A DNA stretch of 10,000 bases from Asticcacaulis sp. (GTDB lineage: Bacteria; Pseudomonadota; Alphaproteobacteria; Caulobacterales; Caulobacteraceae). Below the pieces are notes generated by a model, which saw nothing but the letters and a program-made list of their open reading frames with translations, was not told where the DNA came from and did no database searches. Location of the stretch: assembly GCF_020217185.1 (NCBI RefSeq), contig NZ_JAIWNX010000232.1:1-10000 (forward strand), in the 5' to 3' direction. Within the stretch, counting starts at the first letter, position 1. Every line of letters begins with the position of its first letter. Positions 1-5,915 of this stretch are shown one piece after another. Both the position numbers and the translations under genes were made by a program.

Positions 1-175
1 CGTCGCGGCGGCCTGTATCGTTGACCGGTCGGGGGGCAAGGCCGATGTCGGTGTGCCGCTGATCTCGCTGGCCAGCCTCGAAGTCCCGGCCTATCCCGCC
101 GATGCCCTGCCGCCGGAACTGGCCGCCATTCCGGTGCAGGACCCCGGCAGCCGCCGTCTGTCGCAAAAGGCCTGA
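1..175 (+). CDS. pyrE: Orotate phosphoribosyltransferase, C-terminal end (partial, 5' truncated by window)
   Basis: Reading frame 2 is open from the window edge to a TGA at 173-175 and encodes about 57 residues. The visible tail includes [19 protein letters not shown] followed by a Pro/Ala-rich end, which matches my memory of the C-terminus of alphaproteobacterial PyrE. PyrE converts orotate and PRPP to orotidine 5'-monophosphate in pyrimidine synthesis. The PRPP-binding motif and active-site lysines would lie upstream of the window and cannot be checked. The stop is 4 nt before the pdxJ start, so the two genes are very probably co-transcribed. The identification rests on the tail only; another type I phosphoribosyltransferase is the main alternative. 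Confidence 0.8.
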   Translation, partial: VAAACIVDRSGGKADVGVPLISLASLEVPAYPADALPPELAAIPVQDPGSRRLSQKA

Positions 176-179
176 TGCC

Positions 180-929
180 ATGAACCGCATCCGTCTGGGG
201 ATCAATATTGATCACATCGCTACGGTGCGCAATGCGCGTGGCGGCCACGCGCCTGACCCGGCGCGTGGCGCACGTCAGGTGCTGGAGGCCGGAGTCGATG
301 GCATCACGGCGCATCTGCGCGAAGATCGCCGCCACGTGCTCGATAAGGATATCTGGGCGCTGAAAGCCGTCTGTGATGAGTTTCGCAAACCGCTGAACTT
401 CGAGATGGCGGTGACCGATGAGATGATCGGCATTGCGCTCGATCTCAAGCCGCACGCCTGCTGTCTGGTGCCCGAACGGCGTCAGGAGCGTACCACTGAG
501 GGCGGTCTGGATGTGGCGGGCAATATTGACGTCGTTGGGCCTGCGGTCGCACGGCTCAATGCGGCGGGTATCCGTACCTCGCTGTTTATCGCCACCGACC
601 CGCTTCAGGTATCGGCAGCGTCGAACATCGGCGCGCCCGTGGTCGAATTCCATACGGGGGCCCTGTGCGATGCCTGGCGCGAAGGCGAACGCTCCATCGT
701 CGAATCCGAGATGAAGAAGCTCGAATGGGCGGCGCACATGGCGGCTGAGGTCGGCATAGAGGTCCATGCGGGCCACGGCATCGACTACGATACCGTGACC
801 TTTATTTCGCGCGTGCCTCAGATCAAAGAGCTGAATATCGGCCACTTCCTGATCGGTGAGGCCATCTTTGTGGGGCTTGAGGCTTCGGTCAGCCGTATGC
901 GGCACCTGATGGACGCTGCGCGCCTATGA
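180..929 (+). CDS. pdxJ: Pyridoxine 5'-phosphate synthase PdxJ
   Basis: PdxJ condenses 3-amino-1-hydroxyacetone 1-phosphate with 1-deoxy-D-xylulose 5-phosphate to form pyridoxine 5'-phosphate, the last ring-closing step of the DXP-dependent vitamin B6 pathway in the cytosol. The 249-residue product has the usual family length (about 240-250). It is collinear with E. coli PdxJ: GINIDHIATVRNARG (8-22), HLREDRRH (45-52), NFEMAVT (73-79), CCLVPERRQE-TTEGGLDVAG (94-114), AGHG (197-200) and LNIGH-IIG-like (218-226). By alignment the active-site positions are His45, Glu75, Glu107 and His199, all present. I chose ATG 180 because it starts exactly where the family begins; an in-frame ATG at 102 lies inside pyrE and would add a non-homologous extension. 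The stop overlaps acpS as ATGA, suggesting translational coupling. Confidence 0.97.
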   Translation: MNRIRLGINIDHIATVRNARGGHAPDPARGARQVLEAGVDGITAHLREDRRHVLDKDIWALKAVCDEFRKPLNFEMAVTDEMIGIALDLKPHACCLVPERRQERTTEGGLDVAGNIDVVGPAVARLNAAGIRTSLFIATDPLQVSAASNIGAPVVEFHTGALCDAWREGERSIVESEMKKLEWAAHMAAEVGIEVHAGHGIDYDTVTFISRVPQIKELNIGHFLIGEAIFVGLEASVSRMRHLMDAARL

Positions 930-1321
930 TCCTTGGCGTGGGCATGGACCTGACCGACGCGCGGCGCATCCGGCAATCGGTCGAACGTTTCGGTCAGAAA
1001 TTCCTCGACCGCGTGTTCACGCCCGCCGAGCAGGCCTACGCCCTGTCGAAAACGCCGGTGCATCCGACCCTGGCCAAGCGTTTTGCCGCCAAGGAGGCGG
1101 TGATGAAGGCGCTGGGCACCGGTTTGCGCGGCTTTCATTTCACCGACATAGAGGTGCGCAATGATGCGCTGGGCAAGCCTGAGGTGACGTTTAAAAACGG
1201 CGCGCTTGACCGGCTTCAGGCGCTGTTGCCGCAGGGTTGTGTGGCGCGCATCCACCTCAGCCTGACGGATGAGGGTGATCTGGCCGGGGCCTATGTGATT
1301 ATCGAGGCCGTGCCTGACTAA
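926..1321 (+). CDS. acpS: Holo-[acyl-carrier-protein] synthase AcpS
   Basis: AcpS transfers 4'-phosphopantetheine from coenzyme A to the conserved serine of apo acyl carrier protein, activating it for fatty acid synthesis. The 131-residue protein is typical of this small trimeric class. The N-terminal metal-binding motif GVGMDLTDARRI (4-15) contains Asp8, and the second signature KRFAAKEAVMKALGTG (51-66) contains Glu57; these are the two conserved Mg-binding acids. A third conserved segment near 78-85 reads NDALGKP. The start ATG overlaps the pdxJ stop (ATGA, 926-929). The pdxJ-acpS pair is also adjacent in E. coli, downstream of recO. The gene ends at TAA 1319-1321, and about 100 nt of non-coding DNA follows before lepB. 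Confidence 0.96.
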   Translation: MILGVGMDLTDARRIRQSVERFGQKFLDRVFTPAEQAYALSKTPVHPTLAKRFAAKEAVMKALGTGLRGFHFTDIEVRNDALGKPEVTFKNGALDRLQALLPQGCVARIHLSLTDEGDLAGAYVIIEAVPD

Positions 1322-1339
1322 CCCTGAATAAAATGTAAC

Positions 1340-1370
1340 GTCTATTTTTGGCCGAAATCTAAAAATAGAC
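1340..1370. repeat. Perfect 10-bp inverted repeat in the acpS-lepB gap
   Basis: The arms GTCTATTTTT (1340-1349) and AAAAATAGAC (1361-1370) are exact reverse complements separated by 11 nt (1350-1360). The stem is AT-rich, with only three G/C pairs at its base, and no run of T follows it on the plus strand, so it is a poor intrinsic terminator for acpS. The shape would fit a dimeric regulator operator or an RNA hairpin in the lepB leader. No regulator can be named from the sequence. Confidence 0.6.
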
Positions 1371-1424
1371 AGGTCGAAGGAATGCGCTTAAAACGTAAGG
1401 CGCTGGAGAATATGGGGCTGAGTA

Positions 1425-2240
1425 ATGAGCGCTGAAGACAAGGTCGTTGAAGACGCGGTGACCGAGACTGCGACCGTGGAAAACGACGAAAAGTCGGCGA
1501 TCAAGGACGAATGGTCCGATATCATCAAGACCGTGGCGATCGCCCTGATCATCACTCTGGTCTTCCGCACGCTGTTTTTCCAGCCCTTCACCATCCCGTC
1601 GGCCTCGATGGAGCCCAACCTCTATGAGGGCGACTACATTGTGGTGCGCAAGTGGGACTATGGCTATTCGAAGCACTCCATCCAGTTTTCGCCGCCGGTG
1701 ATTTCGGGCCGCATTTTCGAAAAGCAGGCCAAACGCGGTGACATCGTGGTGTTCAAGCTGCCCAGCAACACCAAGGTCGATTACATCAAGCGCGTCATCG
1801 GCCTGCCCGGCGACCGCGTTCAGGTGAAGAACGGTCAGGTCATTATCAATGACCAGCCGGTGACCACCATCGACAAGGGGCCGATCTCCGCCGGCATCAC
1901 CTATGCGACGCAGGGTGTTGAGGTGATGGAAGAAGACCTGCCTGACGGCACGACCCACCTGACGCAGGATATGGGCTATAAGCCCGAAGCCGACGACACG
2001 CAGGAATTTACCGTCCCCGAAGGTCAGTATTTCGTGATGGGCGACAACCGCGACAACTCGCTCGACAGCCGTTTCTCGCCCGCCGATCCGTTCCAGCCGG
2101 GCGTTGGCTTCGTGCCCGCCGAAAACCTTGAGGGCAAGGCGGTCATGGTGCTGATCTCGTGGAACAAGGGGGCCTCGCTGTTCAAGCCGTGGACCTGGCT
2201 CGACCTGCGCTGGGACCGTTTCTTCAAGTCCCTGAAATAA
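1425..2240 (+). CDS. lepB: Signal peptidase I
   Basis: LepB cleaves signal peptides from Sec- and Tat-exported proteins on the outer face of the inner membrane, using a Ser-Lys dyad. The 271-residue protein has an acidic, probably disordered head (1-30), one hydrophobic segment (about 33-53), and then the family boxes. Box B is FTIPSASMEPNL with nucleophile Ser61; box C is RGDIVVFKLP (104-113). Box D is DYIKRVIGLPGD (119-130) with general base Lys122, and box E is MGDNRDNSLDSR (205-216). A single transmembrane segment before the catalytic domain is common in alphaproteobacteria, whereas the E. coli enzyme has two. A GGAG lies at about 1405-1408, rather far from the ATG, so the start is likely but not certain. 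The stop overlaps rnc by 1 nt (TAATG). Confidence 0.96.
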   Translation: MSAEDKVVEDAVTETATVENDEKSAIKDEWSDIIKTVAIALIITLVFRTLFFQPFTIPSASMEPNLYEGDYIVVRKWDYGYSKHSIQFSPPVISGRIFEKQAKRGDIVVFKLPSNTKVDYIKRVIGLPGDRVQVKNGQVIINDQPVTTIDKGPISAGITYATQGVEVMEEDLPDGTTHLTQDMGYKPEADDTQEFTVPEGQYFVMGDNRDNSLDSRFSPADPFQPGVGFVPAENLEGKAVMVLISWNKGASLFKPWTWLDLRWDRFFKSLK

Positions 2241-2968
2241 TGACACGTATGCAAAGGGATGCCTCCGGCCACCGGCAGAAGGTGCTGGATGAACTGGAGG
2301 CGAAACTCGGATACCGCTTTTCAGACCGCCAACTGCTCGACAGCGCGCTTACCCACGCCAGTGTCAGCGACGGACGCCCCAAAAAGACCGTCTCCGGCGA
2401 TAATGAGCGGCTGGAGTTTCTCGGGGATCGCGTGCTGGGCCTGCTGGTGGCCGAAGCCCTGATGCAGGCCTTCCCGCAGGCCGCCGAAGGGGAGATGTCG
2501 CAGCGCCTGCACGGGCTGGTCAGCCGCGAAACCTGTGCGGCGGTGGCCACGTCGCTGGGCGTCGGGGCGGCCATGCGTCTGGCCCCCGGCGAAACCAAAA
2601 GCGGGGGGCGTTCAAACCTGACCATTCTGGGCGATGCCTGCGAGGCCCTGATCGCAGCGGTCTATCTCGACGGTGGTTTTGAGACGGCGCGGCGCATCTT
2701 CGCTCCGCTGTGGCAACCGCATATTCGCGCCAGCCATTCCCGTTCGCACCTGAACCCCAAGTCGCACCTTCAGGAATGGGCCGCGCAGCAGAAGCTGGCT
2801 TCACCGAAATATGAGATCGTGGAACGCACCGGTCCCGATCATGCCCCTATCTTTAAGGTCGCGCTCACGCTAGAAGGCTATGATCCCGTCGTCGCCAGCG
2901 GCAAGTCCCGTCAGGAGGCCGAAAAGGCGGCGGCCCTCAGCTTTATCGAACACGCAGGTCTTAATTGA
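2240..2968 (+). CDS. rnc: Ribonuclease III
   Basis: RNase III cuts double-stranded RNA; it processes pre-rRNA and some mRNAs and antisense duplexes. The 242-residue protein has an N-terminal catalytic domain (about 14-155) and a C-terminal double-stranded RNA-binding domain (about 172-240, ending with KSRQEAEKAAALSFIEHAG). The signature NERLEFLGD is at 55-63, giving Glu56, Glu59 and Asp63 as equivalents of E. coli Glu38, Glu41 and Asp45. The second acidic pair is Asp132 and Glu135 in ILGDACEALI. The residue after the signature is Arg where many homologues have Ser. I start at ATG 2240, which shares its A with the lepB stop; the next ATG, three codons later (2249), is an alternative. The longer frame upstream lies inside lepB and is not used. 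The stop overlaps the era TTG. Confidence 0.96.
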   Translation: MTRMQRDASGHRQKVLDELEAKLGYRFSDRQLLDSALTHASVSDGRPKKTVSGDNERLEFLGDRVLGLLVAEALMQAFPQAAEGEMSQRLHGLVSRETCAAVATSLGVGAAMRLAPGETKSGGRSNLTILGDACEALIAAVYLDGGFETARRIFAPLWQPHIRASHSRSHLNPKSHLQEWAAQQKLASPKYEIVERTGPDHAPIFKVALTLEGYDPVVASGKSRQEAEKAAALSFIEHAGLN

Positions 2969-3936
2969 CGATCACCTCTTCTTCTCCCGCGACGACGCGC
3001 GCGGGTTTCGCTGCCATCATCGGCGCGCCCAATGCGGGCAAATCCACCCTTGTCAACGCCCTGGTAGGCTCCAAGGTCTCCATCGTCACCCAGAAAGTGC
3101 AGACGACGCGCTTTCCGGTGCGCGGTATCGCTATTCATGGCGAAGCGCAGATCGTGCTGGTCGATACGCCGGGCATCTTCAAGCCGCGCCGGCGTCTCGA
3201 CCGTGCCATGGTCAAATCGGCCTGGGGCGGAGCCGAAGACGCCGACATCGTCGTCATGCTGATCGACGCTCCGGCGCATCTGGCCGTGCATTTCCCGGCC
3301 CCCGACACCAAGCCGACCGGTGCCGATAAGCTGGCGGTCGAAGACGCCGAGACCATCATTGCGGGTCTGAAGGCCAATAACCGCCGCGCCATTCTGGTGC
3401 TCAACAAGATCGACCTTCTGCGCCGCGACAACCTGCTGGCCCTGGCCGACAGCCTGTTCAAGGAAGGCGTTTTCGATCAGGTCTTTATGATCTCGGCCGA
3501 AAAGGGCAATGGCATTGCTGACCTCATGGAAGCGCTGGCCGACAAAATGCCTTCGGGGCCGTGGCTTTATCCGGAAGATCAGGCCGCCGATGCGCCGGTG
3601 CGTATTCTGGCTGCTGAAATCACCCGCGAAAAGCTGTTCCTGCGCGTGCATGAGGAACTGCCCTATGCCTGCGCCGTGGTGACGACCGACTTCAAGGACA
3701 TGCCGGATGGCGCGGCGCGCATTGAACAGACCATCTTCGTCGAACGCGACGGTCAGCGCGCCATCGTGCTGGGCAAGAACGGCCAGACCCTGAAATGGAT
3801 CGGTCAGCGCGCCCGTCAGGAGCTGATGGATATTCTCGACCGCAAGGTGCACCTGTTCCTGCACGTGCAGGTCAATGAGCGCTGGAGCGACGACCGGGCT
3901 TTATATGCGCAGTTTGGTCTGGAGTTCGGGGAGTAA
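2965..3936 (+). CDS. era: GTPase Era (16S rRNA-binding ribosome assembly factor)
   Basis: Era is a GTPase with a C-terminal KH domain that binds the 3' end of 16S rRNA during 30S assembly. All GTPase motifs are visible in the 323-residue product: G1 GAPNAGKST (20-28), G2 around TTR (47-49), G3 DTPG (67-70), G4 NKID (147-150) and G5 SAEK (177-180). The KH domain carries its GxxG loop as GKNG (270-273) in VLGKNGQTLKWIGQRARQEL. The start is TTG at 2965, overlapping the rnc stop as TTGA, with an AGG about 7 nt upstream; no ATG fits. Compared with E. coli Era (301 residues) there is extra sequence between G3 and G4, around residues 104-121 (HLAVHFPAPDTKPTGADK). The stop TAA coincides with the left end of a long palindrome. 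Confidence 0.96.
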   Translation: MTITSSSPATTRAGFAAIIGAPNAGKSTLVNALVGSKVSIVTQKVQTTRFPVRGIAIHGEAQIVLVDTPGIFKPRRRLDRAMVKSAWGGAEDADIVVMLIDAPAHLAVHFPAPDTKPTGADKLAVEDAETIIAGLKANNRRAILVLNKIDLLRRDNLLALADSLFKEGVFDQVFMISAEKGNGIADLMEALADKMPSGPWLYPEDQAADAPVRILAAEITREKLFLRVHEELPYACAVVTTDFKDMPDGAARIEQTIFVERDGQRAIVLGKNGQTLKWIGQRARQELMDILDRKVHLFLHVQVNERWSDDRALYAQFGLEFGE

Positions 3937-4055
3937 TTTCACGTGAGGCTGGCCTGCAACGGGCACTTTTCTGCGCTTCCGGTGCTCACGTACTTAAGTA
4001 CGCTGCGCGCCGGTTCTCGAAAAGCGCACGTTTCGTCTCAGCCTGACGTGAAATT
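3935..4055. repeat. 121-nt imperfect palindrome filling the era-recO gap
   Basis: The outer arms pair 3935-3951 with 4039-4055 at 16 of 17 positions (mismatch at 3945/4045). An inner block pairs 3958-3971 with 4019-4032 at 12 of 14, including a shared CTTTTC. A further block CCGG (3979-3982 with 4010-4013) leads to an exact 14-bp palindrome CGTACTTAAGTACG at 3989-4002. Left and right halves are offset by only about one base, so the whole unit folds as a single long hairpin. It begins at the era stop codon and ends 27 nt before the recO start. The form resembles dispersed intergenic palindromes (REP/MITE-like) in bacteria; copy number cannot be seen here. It may also end or stabilise the era transcript. 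Confidence 0.75.
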
Positions 4056-4082
4056 TTCTCGCGTCGTGAAGGGGGGATCGTC

Positions 4083-4805
4083 GTGACTTTCGAAGACGAT
4101 GCCTTTGTTTTAAGCGCCCGGCCGCACGGGGAAACCGGTGCGGTGGTGCATTTTCTGACTCTGGAACACGGCCATATCGCCGCCCATGTGCCCGGCGGGG
4201 CCTCGCGTCGGCTCAAGCCTTATCTGCAACCGGCCAGCCGTGTGCGCCTGTCCTATCGGGCGCGCACCGCCGACCAACTGGGCTCGGCCACGCTCGAGCC
4301 CGAAGGCGACGCCACGGCTGAATTTTTCGACGATCCGATGGCCCTGATCGGCGTGCAGTGCGCTTGCGTCATGACGCGCGCCGTCCTGCCCGAACGCGAG
4401 GCCTATCCTGGGGCGTTTTATGCCTTTGAAGCGCTGATCAAGGCCTTCGGCCTGCCCGGCGTCTGGCCCTATGTCTATGTGCGTTTCGAGATGGGCCTGC
4501 TGGAAGCCGTCGGGTTTGGCCTCGACCTGTCGGCCTGTGCGGTGAGCGGTAACCGCGATGATCTGATCTATGTCTCGCCGCGTTCGGCCCGCGCCGTCAG
4601 CCGCCGCGAAGGCGAGCCCTATAAGGATAAGTTGCTGCCCTTACCGGGATTTTTGCTGTCGTCACAAGGCGGGGTTCAGGCGGACGATCTGCGCCGGGGG
4701 CTGGACCTGACCGGTTATTTTCTGGAGCGGCATATCTTTCATCCGCTCAATCAACCCTTGCCCGAAATCCGCACGCGCCTTATCGACAGTGTACAAGATC
4801 AGTGA
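4083..4805 (+). CDS. recO: DNA repair protein RecO
   Basis: RecO works with RecR (and RecF) to load RecA onto SSB-coated single-stranded DNA during gap repair. The 240-residue product opens with FEDDAFVLSARPHGETGAVVHFLT, the N-terminal OB-fold, and continues with AHVPGGASRRLKPYLQPASRV, both characteristic of alphaproteobacterial RecO. The helical C-terminal region includes FEMGLLEAVGFGLDLSACAVSGNRDDLIYVSP, which has only one cysteine where some RecO proteins have a Cys4 zinc site, so zinc binding there is unlikely. The start is GTG 4083, with a strong AAGGGGGGA Shine-Dalgarno at 4069-4077 and no suitable ATG. It is the last gene of the lepB-rnc-era-recO block and is separated from era by the palindrome, so it may have its own expression control. 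Confidence 0.94.
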   Translation: MTFEDDAFVLSARPHGETGAVVHFLTLEHGHIAAHVPGGASRRLKPYLQPASRVRLSYRARTADQLGSATLEPEGDATAEFFDDPMALIGVQCACVMTRAVLPEREAYPGAFYAFEALIKAFGLPGVWPYVYVRFEMGLLEAVGFGLDLSACAVSGNRDDLIYVSPRSARAVSRREGEPYKDKLLPLPGFLLSSQGGVQADDLRRGLDLTGYFLERHIFHPLNQPLPEIRTRLIDSVQDQ

Positions 4806-4910
4806 TTCCGTTTTTAAAATGTACGCGAAAACATCGTTCTCCATGCTTTGGTAACGTGTTTTCACTAAGTTAGGCCGATGGGCTCGATTCGGGCGGGTAG
4901 TTTGACGAGT

Positions 4911-5378
4911 ATGTCAGGGTATAGCGAACAGGAACTGCGGGCAGCCAACGTCAATCCGGAGACGGGTTTGGCGACGGACTACCTCAACCTGTTCAACGAA
5001 GCCATCATGCTGTTTGAAATGGGCCTCGACATGCCGGACATGGCTGAGGAGCTGATGGACTGGCGTCGTCGCGGCTATGTCGAACACTTTGAAAATTCAG
5101 GCTTTGAGCAGAAAGACGTGGTCATTGCCGCCTATAAGGCGTCGCCCGACATGGTGCGCAAACCCTTTGATGAGGCCTGCGAAAAGGCGCTTGAAGAGTT
5201 CGAGTCCGGCATCCAGATCCTGCTCAGTTCCAATCTCGAAGACGAGGCGGCGCGCGAAGATCTGGCGGCGCGTCTGGACAGCCTGAAGGCGCGGGTCGTT
5301 GAAATGGACGCCCATATTCACGGGCGGGCCGAACGCATCGAAAACGATCTGCAAAACGCCGTGGACGCCCTGTTCTGA
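4911..5378 (+). CDS. Conserved alphaproteobacterial protein of unknown function
   Basis: I do not recognise a named family. The protein is 155 residues from ATG 4911, or 166 from an in-frame ATG at 4878 (TAGG 3 nt upstream). I prefer 4911 because the conserved-looking part begins there: MSGYSEQELRAANVNPETGLATDYLNLFNEAIMLFEMGLDMPDM. From memory, similar proteins with the NP-T-LATDYLNHFNE pattern occur in Caulobacterales and Rhizobiales as hypothetical proteins. There is no signal peptide and no membrane segment. The composition is acidic and helical, and the last 45 residues (DLAARLDSLKARVVEMDAHI and on) look able to form a coiled coil. It follows recO by about 105 nt and precedes a GFA-fold gene. 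Two GANTC sites (4804-4808, 4885-4889) lie upstream. Cytosolic location is inferred; the function is unknown. Confidence 0.8.
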   Translation: MSGYSEQELRAANVNPETGLATDYLNLFNEAIMLFEMGLDMPDMAEELMDWRRRGYVEHFENSGFEQKDVVIAAYKASPDMVRKPFDEACEKALEEFESGIQILLSSNLEDEAAREDLAARLDSLKARVVEMDAHIHGRAERIENDLQNAVDALF

Positions 5379-5448
5379 GCATTTAAACCCTGCTGACAGA
5401 TTTTGTCATCACGCTCTGCAACGTTCCCTCCCTCAACAGGAGCGAACC

Positions 5449-5847
5449 ATGACCCTCACAGCCACCTGCCATTGCGGCGCGACCCGCATCGACATCTTAA
5501 AAGCCCCCGAAGGCGGGCGAACCTGTAACTGCACCTACTGCCACCGCGTCGGGGCCGTATGGGCCTATTTCGCGACAGGTGAGGTGACAATCCACAGCTC
5601 GACGCACGATCGCACCTATTCGGCCAGTGGCGGCCTCAATCAGCATCATTTCTGCGGCCATTGCGGCGGCAATACACACGGCGACAGTCCGGACTGGGCC
5701 TCCGCCTATAACGCCGATGGTACGCCCAAGGGGGAGGCGGGCGTCGTGCCTGATCAGCGCATCGTCGCCATCAATATGCGCATGGTCGATGGCTTTGATC
5801 TGAGCAGCCTGCCGATCGAAACGCTGGATGGCCGCAACAATTGGTGA
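5449..5847 (+). CDS. CENP-V/GFA domain zinc protein
   Basis: The 132-residue protein is a single glutathione-dependent formaldehyde-activating (GFA, CENP-V/GFA) domain. The cysteine pattern is complete: CHC at 7-9, CNCTYC at 26-31 and CGHC at 69-72, which in this fold bind two zinc ions. The family was named for the glutathione-dependent formaldehyde activity of Gfa in Paracoccus, but many members have no known substrate, so I do not assign a reaction. The start ATG 5449 has a clear AGGAGCG Shine-Dalgarno at 5439-5445; the same frame is open further upstream but overlaps the preceding gene and lacks domain homology. It sits 70 nt after the unknown gene and 68 nt before parC, so co-transcription is possible. 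It has no obvious functional link to its housekeeping neighbours. Confidence 0.9.
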   Translation: MTLTATCHCGATRIDILKAPEGGRTCNCTYCHRVGAVWAYFATGEVTIHSSTHDRTYSASGGLNQHHFCGHCGGNTHGDSPDWASAYNADGTPKGEAGVVPDQRIVAINMRMVDGFDLSSLPIETLDGRNNW

Positions 5848-5900
5848 GTGCGCCCTCCACAACCTGTTCTGCATATGTGCTTGTGCGAAAAGCGCGAAAG

Positions 5901-5914
5901 CCTTACGCATAAGG
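5901..5914. promoter_or_regulatory. Short inverted repeat directly before the parC start
   Basis: CCTTACGCATAAGG has 5-bp arms CCTTA (5901-5905) and TAAGG (5910-5914) around CGCA, ending one base before the parC ATG. The only Shine-Dalgarno-like bases (AAGG) are in the right arm, too close to the start to be a good ribosome site. It could be part of a -10 region, a small operator, or chance. Confidence 0.25.
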
Positions 5915-5915
5915 C

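Noticed and set aside
102..179. Upstream in-frame extension of pdxJ
   Set aside because: The extra 26 residues overlap the pyrE tail in another frame and do not resemble PdxJ; ATG 180 matches the family start and follows the pyrE stop by 4 nt.
2159..2239. Upstream in-frame extension of rnc
   Set aside because: It lies inside lepB; the TAATG overlap at 2238-2242 gives a natural start with the correct RNase III length.
1359..2246. 295-codon minus-strand frame opposite lepB
   Set aside because: It is antisense to lepB, whose catalytic boxes are all intact, and its composition is typical of a shadow frame.
2911..3864. 317-codon minus-strand frame opposite era
   Set aside because: It is a shadow of the era codons; the His/Gln/Arg-rich composition has no domain signature, and era shows every expected GTPase motif.
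5394..5408. TGACA-N5-TGTCA inverted repeat before the GFA gene
   Set aside because: Five-base arms are too short to distinguish from chance without conservation data.
5299..5448. N-terminal extension of the GFA protein
   Set aside because: It overlaps the preceding gene; the AGGAGCG at 5439-5445 and the start of the cysteine pattern support ATG 5449.
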